This document shows positions 32,235-40,375 of a stretch of DNA of 41,255 nt, piece by piece. Each line of letters opens with the position of its first letter. Positions within the stretch are counted from its first letter, which is position 1. This DNA is from CAZOGW01 sp964579415 (GTDB lineage Bacteria > Actinomycetota > Acidimicrobiia > Spongiisociales > UBA5794). The position numbers were made by a program, and so were the translations under genes. The notes below the pieces were generated by a model. The model was not told the DNA's origin. It worked only from the letters and a program-made list of their open reading frames with translations, and made no database searches. Location of the stretch: contig CAZOGW010000013.1 of assembly GCA_964579415.1 (NCBI GenBank), positions 1 through 41,255 of the forward strand, in the 5' to 3' direction.

Positions 32235-33003
32235 GATCCGGGTTTTCGAGATCTACCCCCGGGCAGCCGCTGAACCGCCGGCGCCGCCACCTCCGCCGCC
32301 ACCTCCGGCACCGCCTGCGGCGTACGCCGTGGTGGAGCGCAGCGCCGACCGGGACCACTGGCCGATCCTGATGGGCCTGCCGTCGCTGATCGTCCTCATG
32401 CTCTATGCCGCCCCCGGGATCGGGTGGTGGGCGGTCGCCGTCCCGCTCCTGGTGTACGGCGCAGGGTTCCTCGGCTACCGCAACCTGGTGGCCGCCGACC
32501 GGACCCGCAAGGAGGCCGCCGATGTGCTGTCGCGGCTCCCCGAGATGGAAGGGCTGCAGCCGGAAGGGACCGCCGAACGCCGCGCCGAACTGGCCGGCGC
32601 GGTGGCCGCCCGCCTCGGGCTTGCTCCGAGGGACACCGACATGGTCACCACCGCGGCCCGTTGCCACGACGTGGGTCGCGTGGGCGACACCGCCCATGCC
32701 GGCGACCGTCCCGGGTTCGACGCCGCGGCGGTGGCCCGCTGGAGCGCCGAGGTCGTCGGTCGCATCGGCGGCCTGGAACCGGTCGCCGCCCTCCTCGGCG
32801 TGCCCGGGGACGGGGAGCCGGCGCACACCGCGGCGCTGCGGACCGTCGTCGATACCGTCGTCGGCTACGACGAGGCCGTCGAGCGGCAGGGGTTGACCCC
32901 CGACGGCGCCATCGCTCACCTCACCGCGGCCCGCGACGAGAGTGCCATCCCCGCCCTGCGTGCCCTTCGTGACCTGGTGGCCCCGCCGGTAGCGGTGTAC
33001 TAA
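32227..33003 (+). CDS. membrane protein with degenerate HD-like domain
   Basis: A 258-residue protein encoded in an 8-base overlap with the HD-GYP variant. It begins with a short tail and a poly-Pro run (residues about 16-30), then two hydrophobic segments (WPILMGLPSLIVLMLYAAPG, WWAVAVPLLVYGAGFLGY). The C-terminal half is an HD-like helical region. It keeps CHDVGRVGDT but lacks the later His pair and the DAFDAMT motif. It is probably catalytically dead and may regulate or scaffold the upstream enzyme; that is inference. The TAA stop opens heptamer array G. Confidence 0.78.
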   Translation: MPEIRVFEIYPRAAAEPPAPPPPPPPPAPPAAYAVVERSADRDHWPILMGLPSLIVLMLYAAPGIGWWAVAVPLLVYGAGFLGYRNLVAADRTRKEAADVLSRLPEMEGLQPEGTAERRAELAGAVAARLGLAPRDTDMVTTAARCHDVGRVGDTAHAGDRPGFDAAAVARWSAEVVGRIGGLEPVAALLGVPGDGEPAHTAALRTVVDTVVGYDEAVERQGLTPDGAIAHLTAARDESAIPALRALRDLVAPPVAVY

Positions 33004-33029
33004 CTACGTACTACGTACTACGTACTAGG
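33002..33029. repeat. heptamer array G (TACTACG units) between two stop codons
   Basis: Units AACTACG, TACTACG, TACTACG and TACTAGG fill the whole gap between two convergent genes. The TAA stop of the left gene (33001-33003) and the TAG of the right gene (33030-33032, minus strand) bound it. Confidence 0.93.
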
Positions 33030-33890
33030 CTAGGATTGGTCGAGGCCGGCGATGAGGCCCCGGGCGAAGTAGGTGAGGTCTTCGTCCGGCTCGGCTCCCG
33101 TTCGTTCCCTAACGGCGGCCAGGACCGCCGGCTCGTCGGGGCCCCACTGGGCTACCAGATCGCCGGCGGTTCGGGCCTTGGCGGCAACCGCCTCGAATTC
33201 GACACGGGACAGCACCTTGGGGTTGTGGCCCTCGACGACATGCTGGGCCTCGAAAGCGACGAGCTCGTCCAGCAGCGGGAACAGGCGCCCGGCGGTGTAG
33301 TGGCGCACCGGGGCGTAGACCACGTCGTAGAGGGCGTCACCGAGGAAGAGGACTCCATCCGGCTCGACATGGGCGACGACGGAGTCCGGCTCGTGGTCTC
33401 CGCCGACGTGCTGCAACCGGCAGGTGACACCTCCCAGGTCGATGTCGAGCCTGTCGTCGAAGACCACGTCGGGGAGGGCGATGCGCACCCGCCGCGGCTC
33501 GGGCAGCTCCAGCTTGATGTTGTCGGCGCAGAAGGCGATCTCGGTGCCCTCGGCCACCCGTCGCTCCAGAGCGGCGTCGGTCCACTCGTAGGAGGCCTGC
33601 ACCGCCAACTCGGCGGCGGTGAGGCGATGGGCGATCACCGTGGCCCCCACCTCGGCGGCGCCGAACACGTGGTCCCAGTGCCAGTGGCTGAGGGCGACCA
33701 GGCGGGGGGCGGGAATCCCTCGGGATTCCAGTTCCCCGAGGAAGAGTCGGGCGTGGGCGTCGGACGAGGCGGCATCCAGCATCAGCGTCGACCGCTCACC
33801 GACCACGGCGCACAGTGACGGGCGGTCGGGGTCGTCAGGGGGCATCCACCAGACGTGCCGGGTGATCCGCTGCAGGCTGAGGGGGGCCAT
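33030..33890 (-). CDS. metallo-beta-lactamase-fold hydrolase
   Basis: A 286-residue zinc hydrolase with the HxHxDH motif at His69, His71, Asp73 and His74 (LSHWHWDHVF). The further ligands are plausible in HVGGDHEPDS, VLFLGDALYD and VVEGHNP. The fold covers thioesterases, lactonases and glyoxalases; no feature picks one. ATG at 33890 has a TACGGT box 7 bases upstream. The stop lies at the edge of heptamer array G. Confidence 0.88.
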   Translation of the reverse strand: MAPLSLQRITRHVWWMPPDDPDRPSLCAVVGERSTLMLDAASSDAHARLFLGELESRGIPAPRLVALSHWHWDHVFGAAEVGATVIAHRLTAAELAVQASYEWTDAALERRVAEGTEIAFCADNIKLELPEPRRVRIALPDVVFDDRLDIDLGGVTCRLQHVGGDHEPDSVVAHVEPDGVLFLGDALYDVVYAPVRHYTAGRLFPLLDELVAFEAQHVVEGHNPKVLSRVEFEAVAAKARTAGDLVAQWGPDEPAVLAAVRERTGAEPDEDLTYFARGLIAGLDQS

Positions 33891-33897
33891 CGGCGCC

Positions 33898-33903
33898 ACC
33901 GTA
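33898..33903 (-). promoter_or_regulatory. -10 box of MBL-fold gene
   Basis: TACGGT on the minus strand lies 7 bases before the ATG at 33890. Confidence 0.45.
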
Positions 33904-33928
33904 GCCGTCACGGGCGCGGTGTCAGCGG

Positions 33929-33975
33929 GAAGCGGAGAGGGAGGGGCCGGTGACAGCCCCTCCCTCTCCCGCTTC
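33929..33975 (-). terminator. terminator hairpin after first M14 carboxypeptidase
   Basis: Arms 33929-33946 and 33957-33975 pair over about 18 bases with one bulge, around a 10-base loop. It begins 10 bases past the stop at 33986. The core GAGGGAGGGGCCGG-type sequence is shared with the hairpin behind the second M14 gene. There is no T run. Confidence 0.7.
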
Positions 33976-33985
33976 GGAACGCCTG

Positions 33986-36394
33986 CTAGCGGCGCACGCG
34001 GTAGACGGCGGTGTGGGTGGTGCCGTCGTCGAAGCTGATACTGAGCGAGCGGCAGGTACCCGCCCACGCCGCCGGCACCAGCCACGGGAAGCGGTAGGTG
34101 TCGCCGGCGGCGTCGTAGGCCAGCGGGCCGCCGGTGGTGCGGATCTCCGGGCCGGTGACCTCCAGGGTGTCGCAGTCGATCGGCGCCGTAGTGGGTGTGC
34201 CGGTGGCGAACACCCCTGTGCCGCGGTCGCCGTCGAGCGAGAACCGGACCGGGTTACGCTGGCCGGCGGCGAGGAAGTCGATCGCCGGGGGAGGGAGCAG
34301 CCCGCTCACCGGATACTCCACCTGCAGTGACACCGGCACGGTGATCACCGGTGCCCCGGTGTCGTTGCTCGACACACAGAGCACGCCGCTGTGGATGTCG
34401 GGGGCGTTGAGCCCGGCGGCGTCGAAGGTGACTCCGACGTTCGTCGACGAGCTCGCCGCCGTGGTGCCCGAGCCGGTGGCGGTGCTGACCCAGCCCAGGT
34501 CGGTGGGTGCATCGCAGCTCACGGCGGCCTCGCTGATGGTCCAGTTGAGCGGCTGGTCCTGTTCGGTGGTCTCGTTCAGGATGGTCAGCGTTGCCGCTGC
34601 CTGGGTGTCCTCGACGGTCCCCTCGCCGATACCGTCCTGGGCCACCGCCGCCTGCGGGCACTCGTACAGCCTGAGACCGCCGATGATCGGGGCCGGCGGC
34701 TGGGTGGGCTCGAGCACGATGTTCACCAGGCCGCGCAGCGGCTGGCGCATCCGCACCACGTGCCCGGCGGGTCGGTCTTCGACGGCCATGCCGTGGGCCG
34801 CCAGCCGCTGCTGCGGGTTGGTGCGCAACTCCACGGCGAGGTTGCCGCTGTCGTTGAGCACCGTGGTGTACTGGCTCGGCGTTAGGAAGTAGGCGCAGGG
34901 GGGCGGGTCGATGATCTGGGCCGGTCCCGGCGGGTTGTTGGGTGGTGGGCTGTCGCCCGGGTGCGGAGCCGGGAACGTCTGCACGTCCCAGTCACCGTGA
35001 CGCACGATGGGACCGGTGTTGGACTCCGCAAAGGCGATACCCCCGGCGATGGCGGCCTGGACCTCGGGGAGCCTGGCCCGGTGGTAGTCGAGCGCCGTCC
35101 GGATCGACCACACCTGCGAGTAGGCCTTGCGGCGCCGGTTGCTCTGCGTGTTGCCCTCGTTGGGGCGCGTCGGCCCGCCGGCGCTGCGCGCCTCCACCAG
35201 GGTCACGATCATGTTCTTGAGCCCGTTGACCCGGGTGAACGTCTGCGCCCCGTCGATCCCGGCCACCGGGTAGGGGCAACCCCACCACCCGTCAACGGCA
35301 CCCTCGGTGTAGAACCAGTCCTCGACCAGGCCCTCCTTGGACTCGTCGTGGACGGTCGGGGCGGTGTTGGAGTGGCGAGGCCACAGCAGCGGCAGGTCAC
35401 AGGTGTTGTTGTTGCCGAACTCGTGGCCGTCGACCATCACCTCGGGCGTGTAGTCGCGCAGGAAGGCGGCGAACGCCTGGGTCTCCGGCTGGGTGATCCG
35501 GGCGTGATCGCGGTTGAGGTCCTGCCCCGTGGAGTTCCCGCGGACGTTGGCGGCCCTGCCGTCGCCGTTGATCGAGGGGACGATGAGCATGGTGGCGTTG
35601 GACAGGATGTCGATGGCCCACGGATCGTTGGAGAAGGCCAGCTCCCGGATCATCATGAAGCAGCCTTCGCGCCCCGACGGCTCGTTGCCGTGCACGTTGC
35701 AGTTGGCACCGGCGGTGGGTCCCGCCGAGATGGCGGCGGCGGTCGTCGGTGGCGCCGGGTACCCGATGATGAACAGGTTGATGGCGCGGTTCTGGGGGGT
35801 GCGGCCGATCTCCACCACCCGCACCCGGTCGCTGGCGGCGTCGATCGCCTCCGTCCAGGCGATCTCGGAATCGTACGACGTGAACTGCGCCCCCTGGGTG
35901 AGCTCGAACTGGGTGCGGAACTCCTCGGGGCCGGGCGCCGGCGTGGTGGTGCCGAACACGGGCGCGGAGTAGGGCTGGACCGTGGTGCCGAAGCGTGCCC
36001 GCACCCTCCACTGGAACCGGTCACCGGGGTTGAACCCGGCGTCGGCGAAAGTGGGGAACGGCTGGTTGACCTGCCGGTTGGGCCGCCACAGGCCGACGAC
36101 GACCTCGGCGCCTGTCGGCAGATCGTCGGCGTCCACCGGTGTCCGGGCGATCTGGTAGTCGGTGGCGCCCGCCACCGGCGTCCATGACACCGTGGCGTAG
36201 CCGGCCTTGTGCTCGACGGCCAGGCCCTGTACCTGGTTGGGATCGGGGTCCTGACCGGCGGCGATGGACGGGACCATGGTCACCACCAGGACGGCGGCCA
36301 TCACCAGCGCCTGGATGAGCCGGGACAGGCTCCGCCTCCCGCTGCTCGGCGAATCGGGCGCCCGCAGGCGCATCGAGGAAATCCTCGTGTGCAC
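33986..36394 (-). CDS. secreted M14-family zinc carboxypeptidase, paralogue 1
   Basis: An 802-residue exported protein. The order is a signal peptide (LIQALVMAAVLVVTMVPSIAAG), a fibronectin-III-like domain (about 50-150), and an M14 carboxypeptidase domain with zinc ligands His235 and Glu238 (NVHGNEPSG) and His324 (VDGHEFGN). DLNRD and the probable catalytic Glu401 (TLVEARS) are also present. After the catalytic domain come an Ig-like region and a C-terminal PxKF-type domain (NPVRFSLDGDRGTGVF, closing YRVRR). It would trim C-terminal residues from peptides or peptidoglycan stems outside the cell. GTG at 36394 was chosen because AAAGGGAG lies just upstream. It is a diverged tandem duplicate of the next gene. 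Confidence 0.9.
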   Translation of the reverse strand: MHTRISSMRLRAPDSPSSGRRSLSRLIQALVMAAVLVVTMVPSIAAGQDPDPNQVQGLAVEHKAGYATVSWTPVAGATDYQIARTPVDADDLPTGAEVVVGLWRPNRQVNQPFPTFADAGFNPGDRFQWRVRARFGTTVQPYSAPVFGTTTPAPGPEEFRTQFELTQGAQFTSYDSEIAWTEAIDAASDRVRVVEIGRTPQNRAINLFIIGYPAPPTTAAAISAGPTAGANCNVHGNEPSGREGCFMMIRELAFSNDPWAIDILSNATMLIVPSINGDGRAANVRGNSTGQDLNRDHARITQPETQAFAAFLRDYTPEVMVDGHEFGNNNTCDLPLLWPRHSNTAPTVHDESKEGLVEDWFYTEGAVDGWWGCPYPVAGIDGAQTFTRVNGLKNMIVTLVEARSAGGPTRPNEGNTQSNRRRKAYSQVWSIRTALDYHRARLPEVQAAIAGGIAFAESNTGPIVRHGDWDVQTFPAPHPGDSPPPNNPPGPAQIIDPPPCAYFLTPSQYTTVLNDSGNLAVELRTNPQQRLAAHGMAVEDRPAGHVVRMRQPLRGLVNIVLEPTQPPAPIIGGLRLYECPQAAVAQDGIGEGTVEDTQAAATLTILNETTEQDQPLNWTISEAAVSCDAPTDLGWVSTATGSGTTAASSSTNVGVTFDAAGLNAPDIHSGVLCVSSNDTGAPVITVPVSLQVEYPVSGLLPPPAIDFLAAGQRNPVRFSLDGDRGTGVFATGTPTTAPIDCDTLEVTGPEIRTTGGPLAYDAAGDTYRFPWLVPAAWAGTCRSLSISFDDGTTHTAVYRVRR

Positions 36395-36519
36395 GGTTCT
36401 CCCTTTCGTCAACCGGGGGCCACGCCAGCCCCGGACATCTCGAGCCGCACACACCCCCTCTCCCCGGGTGCGGTGGCGTCGAGACCGCCGCCGTCCGGCG
36501 GCGCGCTTCGCCGTGCCCC

Positions 36520-36548
36520 AACCTAGTAGTCGACGCCGCAGCCGGGCA
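36520..36548 (-). promoter_or_regulatory. promoter of first M14 gene
   Basis: On the minus strand TTGCCC-type -35 sequence is followed, about 18 bases later, by TAGGTT (36520-36525). A start near 36513 would give a leader of about 118 bases containing a 7-bp stem (36487-36502). Confidence 0.4.
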
Positions 36549-36577
36549 ATCCGGAACCGGCGCGGCCGTGACGTGGA

Positions 36578-36605
36578 AAGGGAGGGGCCGGCCGGCCCCT
36601 CCCTT
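36578..36605 (-). terminator. 28-bp palindromic terminator after second M14 gene
   Basis: AAGGGAGGGGCCGG (36578-36591) and its exact complement (36592-36605) form a perfect palindrome 21 bases past the stop at 36627. A GGCC core would form the loop. Confidence 0.7.
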
Positions 36606-36626
36606 CCTCGAGCGAATGCGTGGCCG

Positions 36627-39455
36627 CTAGCGGCGCACGCGGTAGTAGATGGTGTGGGTGGTGCCGTCGTCGAACGAGATGTTCAGCGTGCGGCACGTCC
36701 CCGCCCATGCAGCCGGGACCAGCCACGGGAAGCGGTAGACGTCGCCTGCGGCGTCGTACTGCAGCGGCCCGCCGGTGGTGCCCACCGCGGGCCCGGTCAC
36801 CTCGAGGGTGTCGCAGTCGAGGGGCGCCGACGTCGGCGGTGCGGCGAACACGCCGGTGCCGCGATCCCCGTCGAGGGAGAAGCGGACCGGGTTGCGCTGG
36901 CCGGCTGCGAGGAAGTCGAGCTCCGTCGGCAGCCCGCTCACCGGGTACTCCACCTGGAGCGACACCGGCACCGTGATCACCGGCTCGCCGGCATCGTTGC
37001 TGTTGAGGCAGAGCACGGCGGTGTGCACGTCGGGTGCGGTGAGCCCGGTGGCGTCGAACACGATGTCGACCGCGGTGCTCGAACCTGACGCGGTCGAGCC
37101 GCTGGTGGCCGCGGCGCTCAGCCAGGCGATGTCCGACGGCGTGTCGCAGCTGGCGGCAGCCTCGGTGATGGTCCAGTTGAGCGGCTGATCGGCCTCGGGC
37201 GCCAGGTTGGAGATGGTGAGAGGCACGGCTTCCTGCGTGTCCTCGACCACTCCGGCGTCGATACCGCCGTCCACTGCGGCGAACGGGCACTCGTAGAGGC
37301 GGGTGCCGTCCACCATCTCCTCTGCCGCCTGGGCGTCGAGGAGCAGCGGTATCAGGCCGCGTTCACGCTGTGCCATCCGCACCACGTACCCGGCGGGACG
37401 GTCCTCGACCGCCCAACCGTGGGCTGCGATGCGCTCGCCGGCCGTGGTGGGGAACCCGGCCGGGCTGTCGCTGCGGGGGCCGTTGTACTGGGCATCGCTG
37501 ACCAGGTAGGCGCACGGCGGCGACTCGAGGATCTGCGCCGCGGTCGGGTTCTGGTTGGGCGGTGGCGCTTCACCAGGGTGCGGTGCCGGGTGGGCCGGGA
37601 TGGGCCGCGAGCCCCGGAACACGATACGTCCCGTATTCGACTCCTGGAACGCCACCGAGGCGTCCACCGCGTCATGGATGGCGTCCTGGTTGGCGATGAA
37701 GTAGTCGAGGAACTGGTGATAGGTGTACAGCGCCGAGTAGGTCTTCCGCCGCCGGTTGTTCGCCGCGTTGCCCTCGTTGGGACGGGTGGCCCCGCCGCTG
37801 GAGCGAGCCTCGAGCAGGGAGGCGACGGTGTTCTTAAGACCGGACGTGTTACGCAGGATGGTCTCCTCGGAGAGGCCGACGCTCCCACCGCCCTGGCAGC
37901 CGTACGGGCAGTACCACCAACCGTCCTCGGACCCGTTGGAGTACATCCAGCCTTCGATCATGTTCATCGACTCGTCGAAGATCTCCTGCGCCGCATTGAG
38001 GTGCCGCGGGGGCAGCACCGGCAGGTCGCCTGCGTTGGAGTTGCCGAACTCGTGCCCGTCGAACGCCGCCTGAGGACGGTAGTCCCGCAACATCTCGACG
38101 AACCCGAACGTCTCCGGCTGGCGGATCAGCGAGTAGTCCCGGTTGAGGTCCTGCCCGGTGGCGTTTCCACGGGAGTTGGAGGCTCGGCCGTCGCCGTTGA
38201 TCGACGGGACCAGGAGCACCGTGGTCTTCGACAGGATGTCGAGCGTCCGGGCATCGGTGCCGAACGCCAACTCGCGGGCCATGATCATGCAGGCCTCACG
38301 GCTCGACGGTTCGTTGCCGTGGACGTTGCAGTTCACCAGGGCGGCGGAGCCGGCGGCGATCTCCTCGGCCGTGGCCGGGGGTGCCGGGTAGCCGATGATG
38401 AACATGTTCACGGGCCGGTTCTGCAGCGTGCGGCCGATCTCGACCACCCGCACCCGGTCACTGGCAGCGTCGAGGGCCGCCGTGTAGTCGTACTCGTTGA
38501 CGTCGTTGGTGAACTGGGCGGCCAGGGTCTGCTCCCACTGGGTGCGCAGGTTCTCGCCGGCCGTCGCCGGATCGCCCCATTGCGGCAGGGTCGTGCCGTA
38601 CACCGGGTCGGACAGGGGGGCCACCGGGGTGGCCCGGACCGTGCCGGTGAGCGGGGTGGCGGCTTTGAGGATGGCGCCGTCGGCCTGCGACACCTGGACG
38701 GTCGGGATGGTGAGCGTCGCGTCAGTGCCGGTCGGGTTGGGCGGCGTCCCACCGGTGTTGTTGGCGAGGACCACCCCGATGGCGCCGGCCGCCTGGGCGT
38801 TGGCCGTCTTCACCGTGTAGTTGCAGGTGCCCCGGTCGATGAGGGCGATCGCCCCGGCCGGGAAGCCCACCAGCGGTCCGCATCCCTCGGTGGCGACACC
38901 GGTGCTGGCGTTGACCAGGACGATGTTCCCCGAGATCCCACCTGCCGAGGCCGGTGGTCCGAAAGTCGCCTGCGCGGCGCCATAGTTGCCCGCCGCTGCG
39001 GGTGGCGTGTCGATCACCACCTGGCTGGGCAGCGCGGCCGCGCCGACGCGGGCTCGCACCTGCCAGCCGAAGCGGTCGCCTGTGTTGTAGCCGGCGTCGG
39101 CGAACGTCGGGACGTCCTGGGTCACCTGGCGGTTGGGCCGCCAGATACCCGCGAGGACGGATGCGCCGGTCGGCTGGTTCTCGGCGTCGACCGGGGTGCG
39201 ATGGATCTCGTACTCCGAGGCCCCGGGCACCGGGTTCCACTTGAGGGTGGTGAACCCTTGGGACTGGCTGATGGTGAGACCGGTCACCGGGGGCGGGTCC
39301 TGCTGTGCCTGGCTGGCGACGGGCGCCAGCGATACCAGCAACGTGAACAACATCGCGAGCGCCACTAGCAGGCGGGTGCGGCGACTGTTACACAGCGCCC
39401 CCAGGTTTGATTGGCCGCCCCCTGCGGTGACGTCGCTTCGGATGCCGTCGTACAT
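36627..39455 (-). CDS. secreted M14-family zinc carboxypeptidase with PA domain, paralogue 2
   Basis: A 942-residue paralogue of the neighbouring gene, with the same order and one insertion. It has a signal or anchor (LLVALAMLFTLLVSLAPVAS), a fibronectin-III-like domain, then a protease-associated (PA) domain at about 145-275 (VGFPAGAIALIDRGTCNYTVK, AGAIGVVLANNTGG) absent from paralogue 1. The M14 domain follows, with His379 and Glu382 (NVHGNEPSS), FDGHEFGN and LLEARS. The Ig-like and PxKF-type C terminus is very similar to paralogue 1. PA domains often gate substrate access, so the two enzymes may differ in substrate. AGGGAG lies 6 bases before the ATG at 39455. Confidence 0.9.
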   Translation of the reverse strand: MYDGIRSDVTAGGGQSNLGALCNSRRTRLLVALAMLFTLLVSLAPVASQAQQDPPPVTGLTISQSQGFTTLKWNPVPGASEYEIHRTPVDAENQPTGASVLAGIWRPNRQVTQDVPTFADAGYNTGDRFGWQVRARVGAAALPSQVVIDTPPAAAGNYGAAQATFGPPASAGGISGNIVLVNASTGVATEGCGPLVGFPAGAIALIDRGTCNYTVKTANAQAAGAIGVVLANNTGGTPPNPTGTDATLTIPTVQVSQADGAILKAATPLTGTVRATPVAPLSDPVYGTTLPQWGDPATAGENLRTQWEQTLAAQFTNDVNEYDYTAALDAASDRVRVVEIGRTLQNRPVNMFIIGYPAPPATAEEIAAGSAALVNCNVHGNEPSSREACMIMARELAFGTDARTLDILSKTTVLLVPSINGDGRASNSRGNATGQDLNRDYSLIRQPETFGFVEMLRDYRPQAAFDGHEFGNSNAGDLPVLPPRHLNAAQEIFDESMNMIEGWMYSNGSEDGWWYCPYGCQGGGSVGLSEETILRNTSGLKNTVASLLEARSSGGATRPNEGNAANNRRRKTYSALYTYHQFLDYFIANQDAIHDAVDASVAFQESNTGRIVFRGSRPIPAHPAPHPGEAPPPNQNPTAAQILESPPCAYLVSDAQYNGPRSDSPAGFPTTAGERIAAHGWAVEDRPAGYVVRMAQRERGLIPLLLDAQAAEEMVDGTRLYECPFAAVDGGIDAGVVEDTQEAVPLTISNLAPEADQPLNWTITEAAASCDTPSDIAWLSAAATSGSTASGSSTAVDIVFDATGLTAPDVHTAVLCLNSNDAGEPVITVPVSLQVEYPVSGLPTELDFLAAGQRNPVRFSLDGDRGTGVFAAPPTSAPLDCDTLEVTGPAVGTTGGPLQYDAAGDVYRFPWLVPAAWAGTCRTLNISFDDGTTHTIYYRVRR

Positions 39456-39639
39456 GTGTCTCCCTCTCTTGGAGTTCTCGGTCAGGACCGGGGTGGCCCC
39501 GTTGTCTCGATGGCGTGATGCCGGGATGTGGAGAGGGCGCGCACATACCACGCAGAGCGACCGGCAGCGCGATCCCCTTTAGCCTCCGTCAACTGTTGCG
39601 GCTTTCTCCCTGTCGCGGCACGCAACCACGATGCTCCCG

Positions 39640-39669
39640 ACCGTAGCCCTGCCTGCCCGGAGTCGTCAA
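39640..39669 (-). promoter_or_regulatory. promoter of second M14 gene, long leader
   Basis: On the minus strand TTGACG (39664-39669) and TACGGT (39640-39645) are 18 bases apart. A start near 39633 would give an untranslated leader of about 178 bases before the ATG at 39455. No known riboswitch pattern was recognised in it. Confidence 0.5.
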
Positions 39670-39685
39670 CCCTCCGCGTCGCGTA

Positions 39686-40246
39686 TCAGCGTTCGGCGGC
39701 GGAACCGGCTTCGCCGCGGACCCCGCGGCGGAAGAGGCGGGGCTTGCGGCGCATCTCCTCCTCGATGAAGACGCCGAGTCCCACCGCGAGGAGGACGTCA
39801 CCGAGCGAGATCACCGAGCCGGGCAGGGGGATCAGGTCACCGAGGAAGGGGAGACGGGTGGCGCTCGTCATCGGGATGTGCCTTCCGTCCAGCACCGGGT
39901 TGGAGGCGCCGCCGGCGATCTCTACCGCCTGCGGCAGCACCGGCATGCCCTGGTTGACGGCGATGACGGTGAAGTTCATCAGGATCCCGAGCCCGGCGAT
40001 CCACATCCCGGGAGCCGACCGGTTGATCCAGATCATCGCCAGGATGGGGATGGCCGAGGCCTGCACCAGCACGATGGACGCCTCGGACAGCGATGCCGGC
40101 AGCAGACCGGCGACGAGCTGCATCACCAGCCCCACGAGCAGCAGCCACCATGCGGAGGCCCGCACGTCGGTGAGGTTCTTCAACCGGCCACCGCGCAACC
40201 AACCGACCACCGCCGAGAGGACCAGCACGAACGCCACCCAGAGCAT
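39686..40246 (-). CDS. membrane protein of the DUF5317 type
   Basis: A 186-residue protein with about five hydrophobic segments. The DUF5317-like pattern is visible in GGRLKNLTDVRA, LLLVGLVMQLVAG, the NQGMPVLPQAV segment, and FLGDLIPLPGSVISLGDVLLAVGL. The function is unknown; such genes are frequent in actinobacteria and Firmicutes. ATG at 40246 has TAACGT 6 bases upstream. It precedes the second M14 gene on the same strand, which appears to have its own promoter. Confidence 0.82.
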   Translation of the reverse strand: MLWVAFVLVLSAVVGWLRGGRLKNLTDVRASAWWLLLVGLVMQLVAGLLPASLSEASIVLVQASAIPILAMIWINRSAPGMWIAGLGILMNFTVIAVNQGMPVLPQAVEIAGGASNPVLDGRHIPMTSATRLPFLGDLIPLPGSVISLGDVLLAVGLGVFIEEEMRRKPRLFRRGVRGEAGSAAER

Positions 40247-40252
40247 GGGGGG

Positions 40253-40258
40253 ACGTTA
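40253..40258 (-). promoter_or_regulatory. -10 box of DUF5317 gene
   Basis: TAACGT on the minus strand lies 6 bases before the ATG at 40246. Confidence 0.45.
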
Positions 40259-40295
40259 ACGAGTGCGGGGATGTTAGGGCTCGGGAGCGCACGCG

Positions 40296-40372
40296 TACTA
40301 CGTACTACGTATTACGTGTCCATCCCTGGCTGGTCGGTACTGGCCACTGGCTACTGGATACTGGATACTGTC
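40296..40372. repeat. heptamer array H, mixed unit types
   Basis: Eleven consecutive 7-bp units keep one phase from TACTACG (40296) to TACTGTC (40366-40372): TACTACG twice, TATTACG, three decayed units, TACTGGC, CACTGGC, TACTGGA twice and TACTGTC. It lies between the divergent DUF5317 and enoyl-CoA hydratase genes and ends 3 bases before the latter's ATG. Confidence 0.93.
40364..40369 (+). promoter_or_regulatory. -10 box of enoyl-CoA hydratase gene, formed by heptamer repeat
   Basis: GATACT within the final TACTGGA/TACTGTC units ends 6 bases before the ATG at 40376. The layout copies the one upstream of parA. Confidence 0.45.
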
Positions 40373-40375
40373 CCC

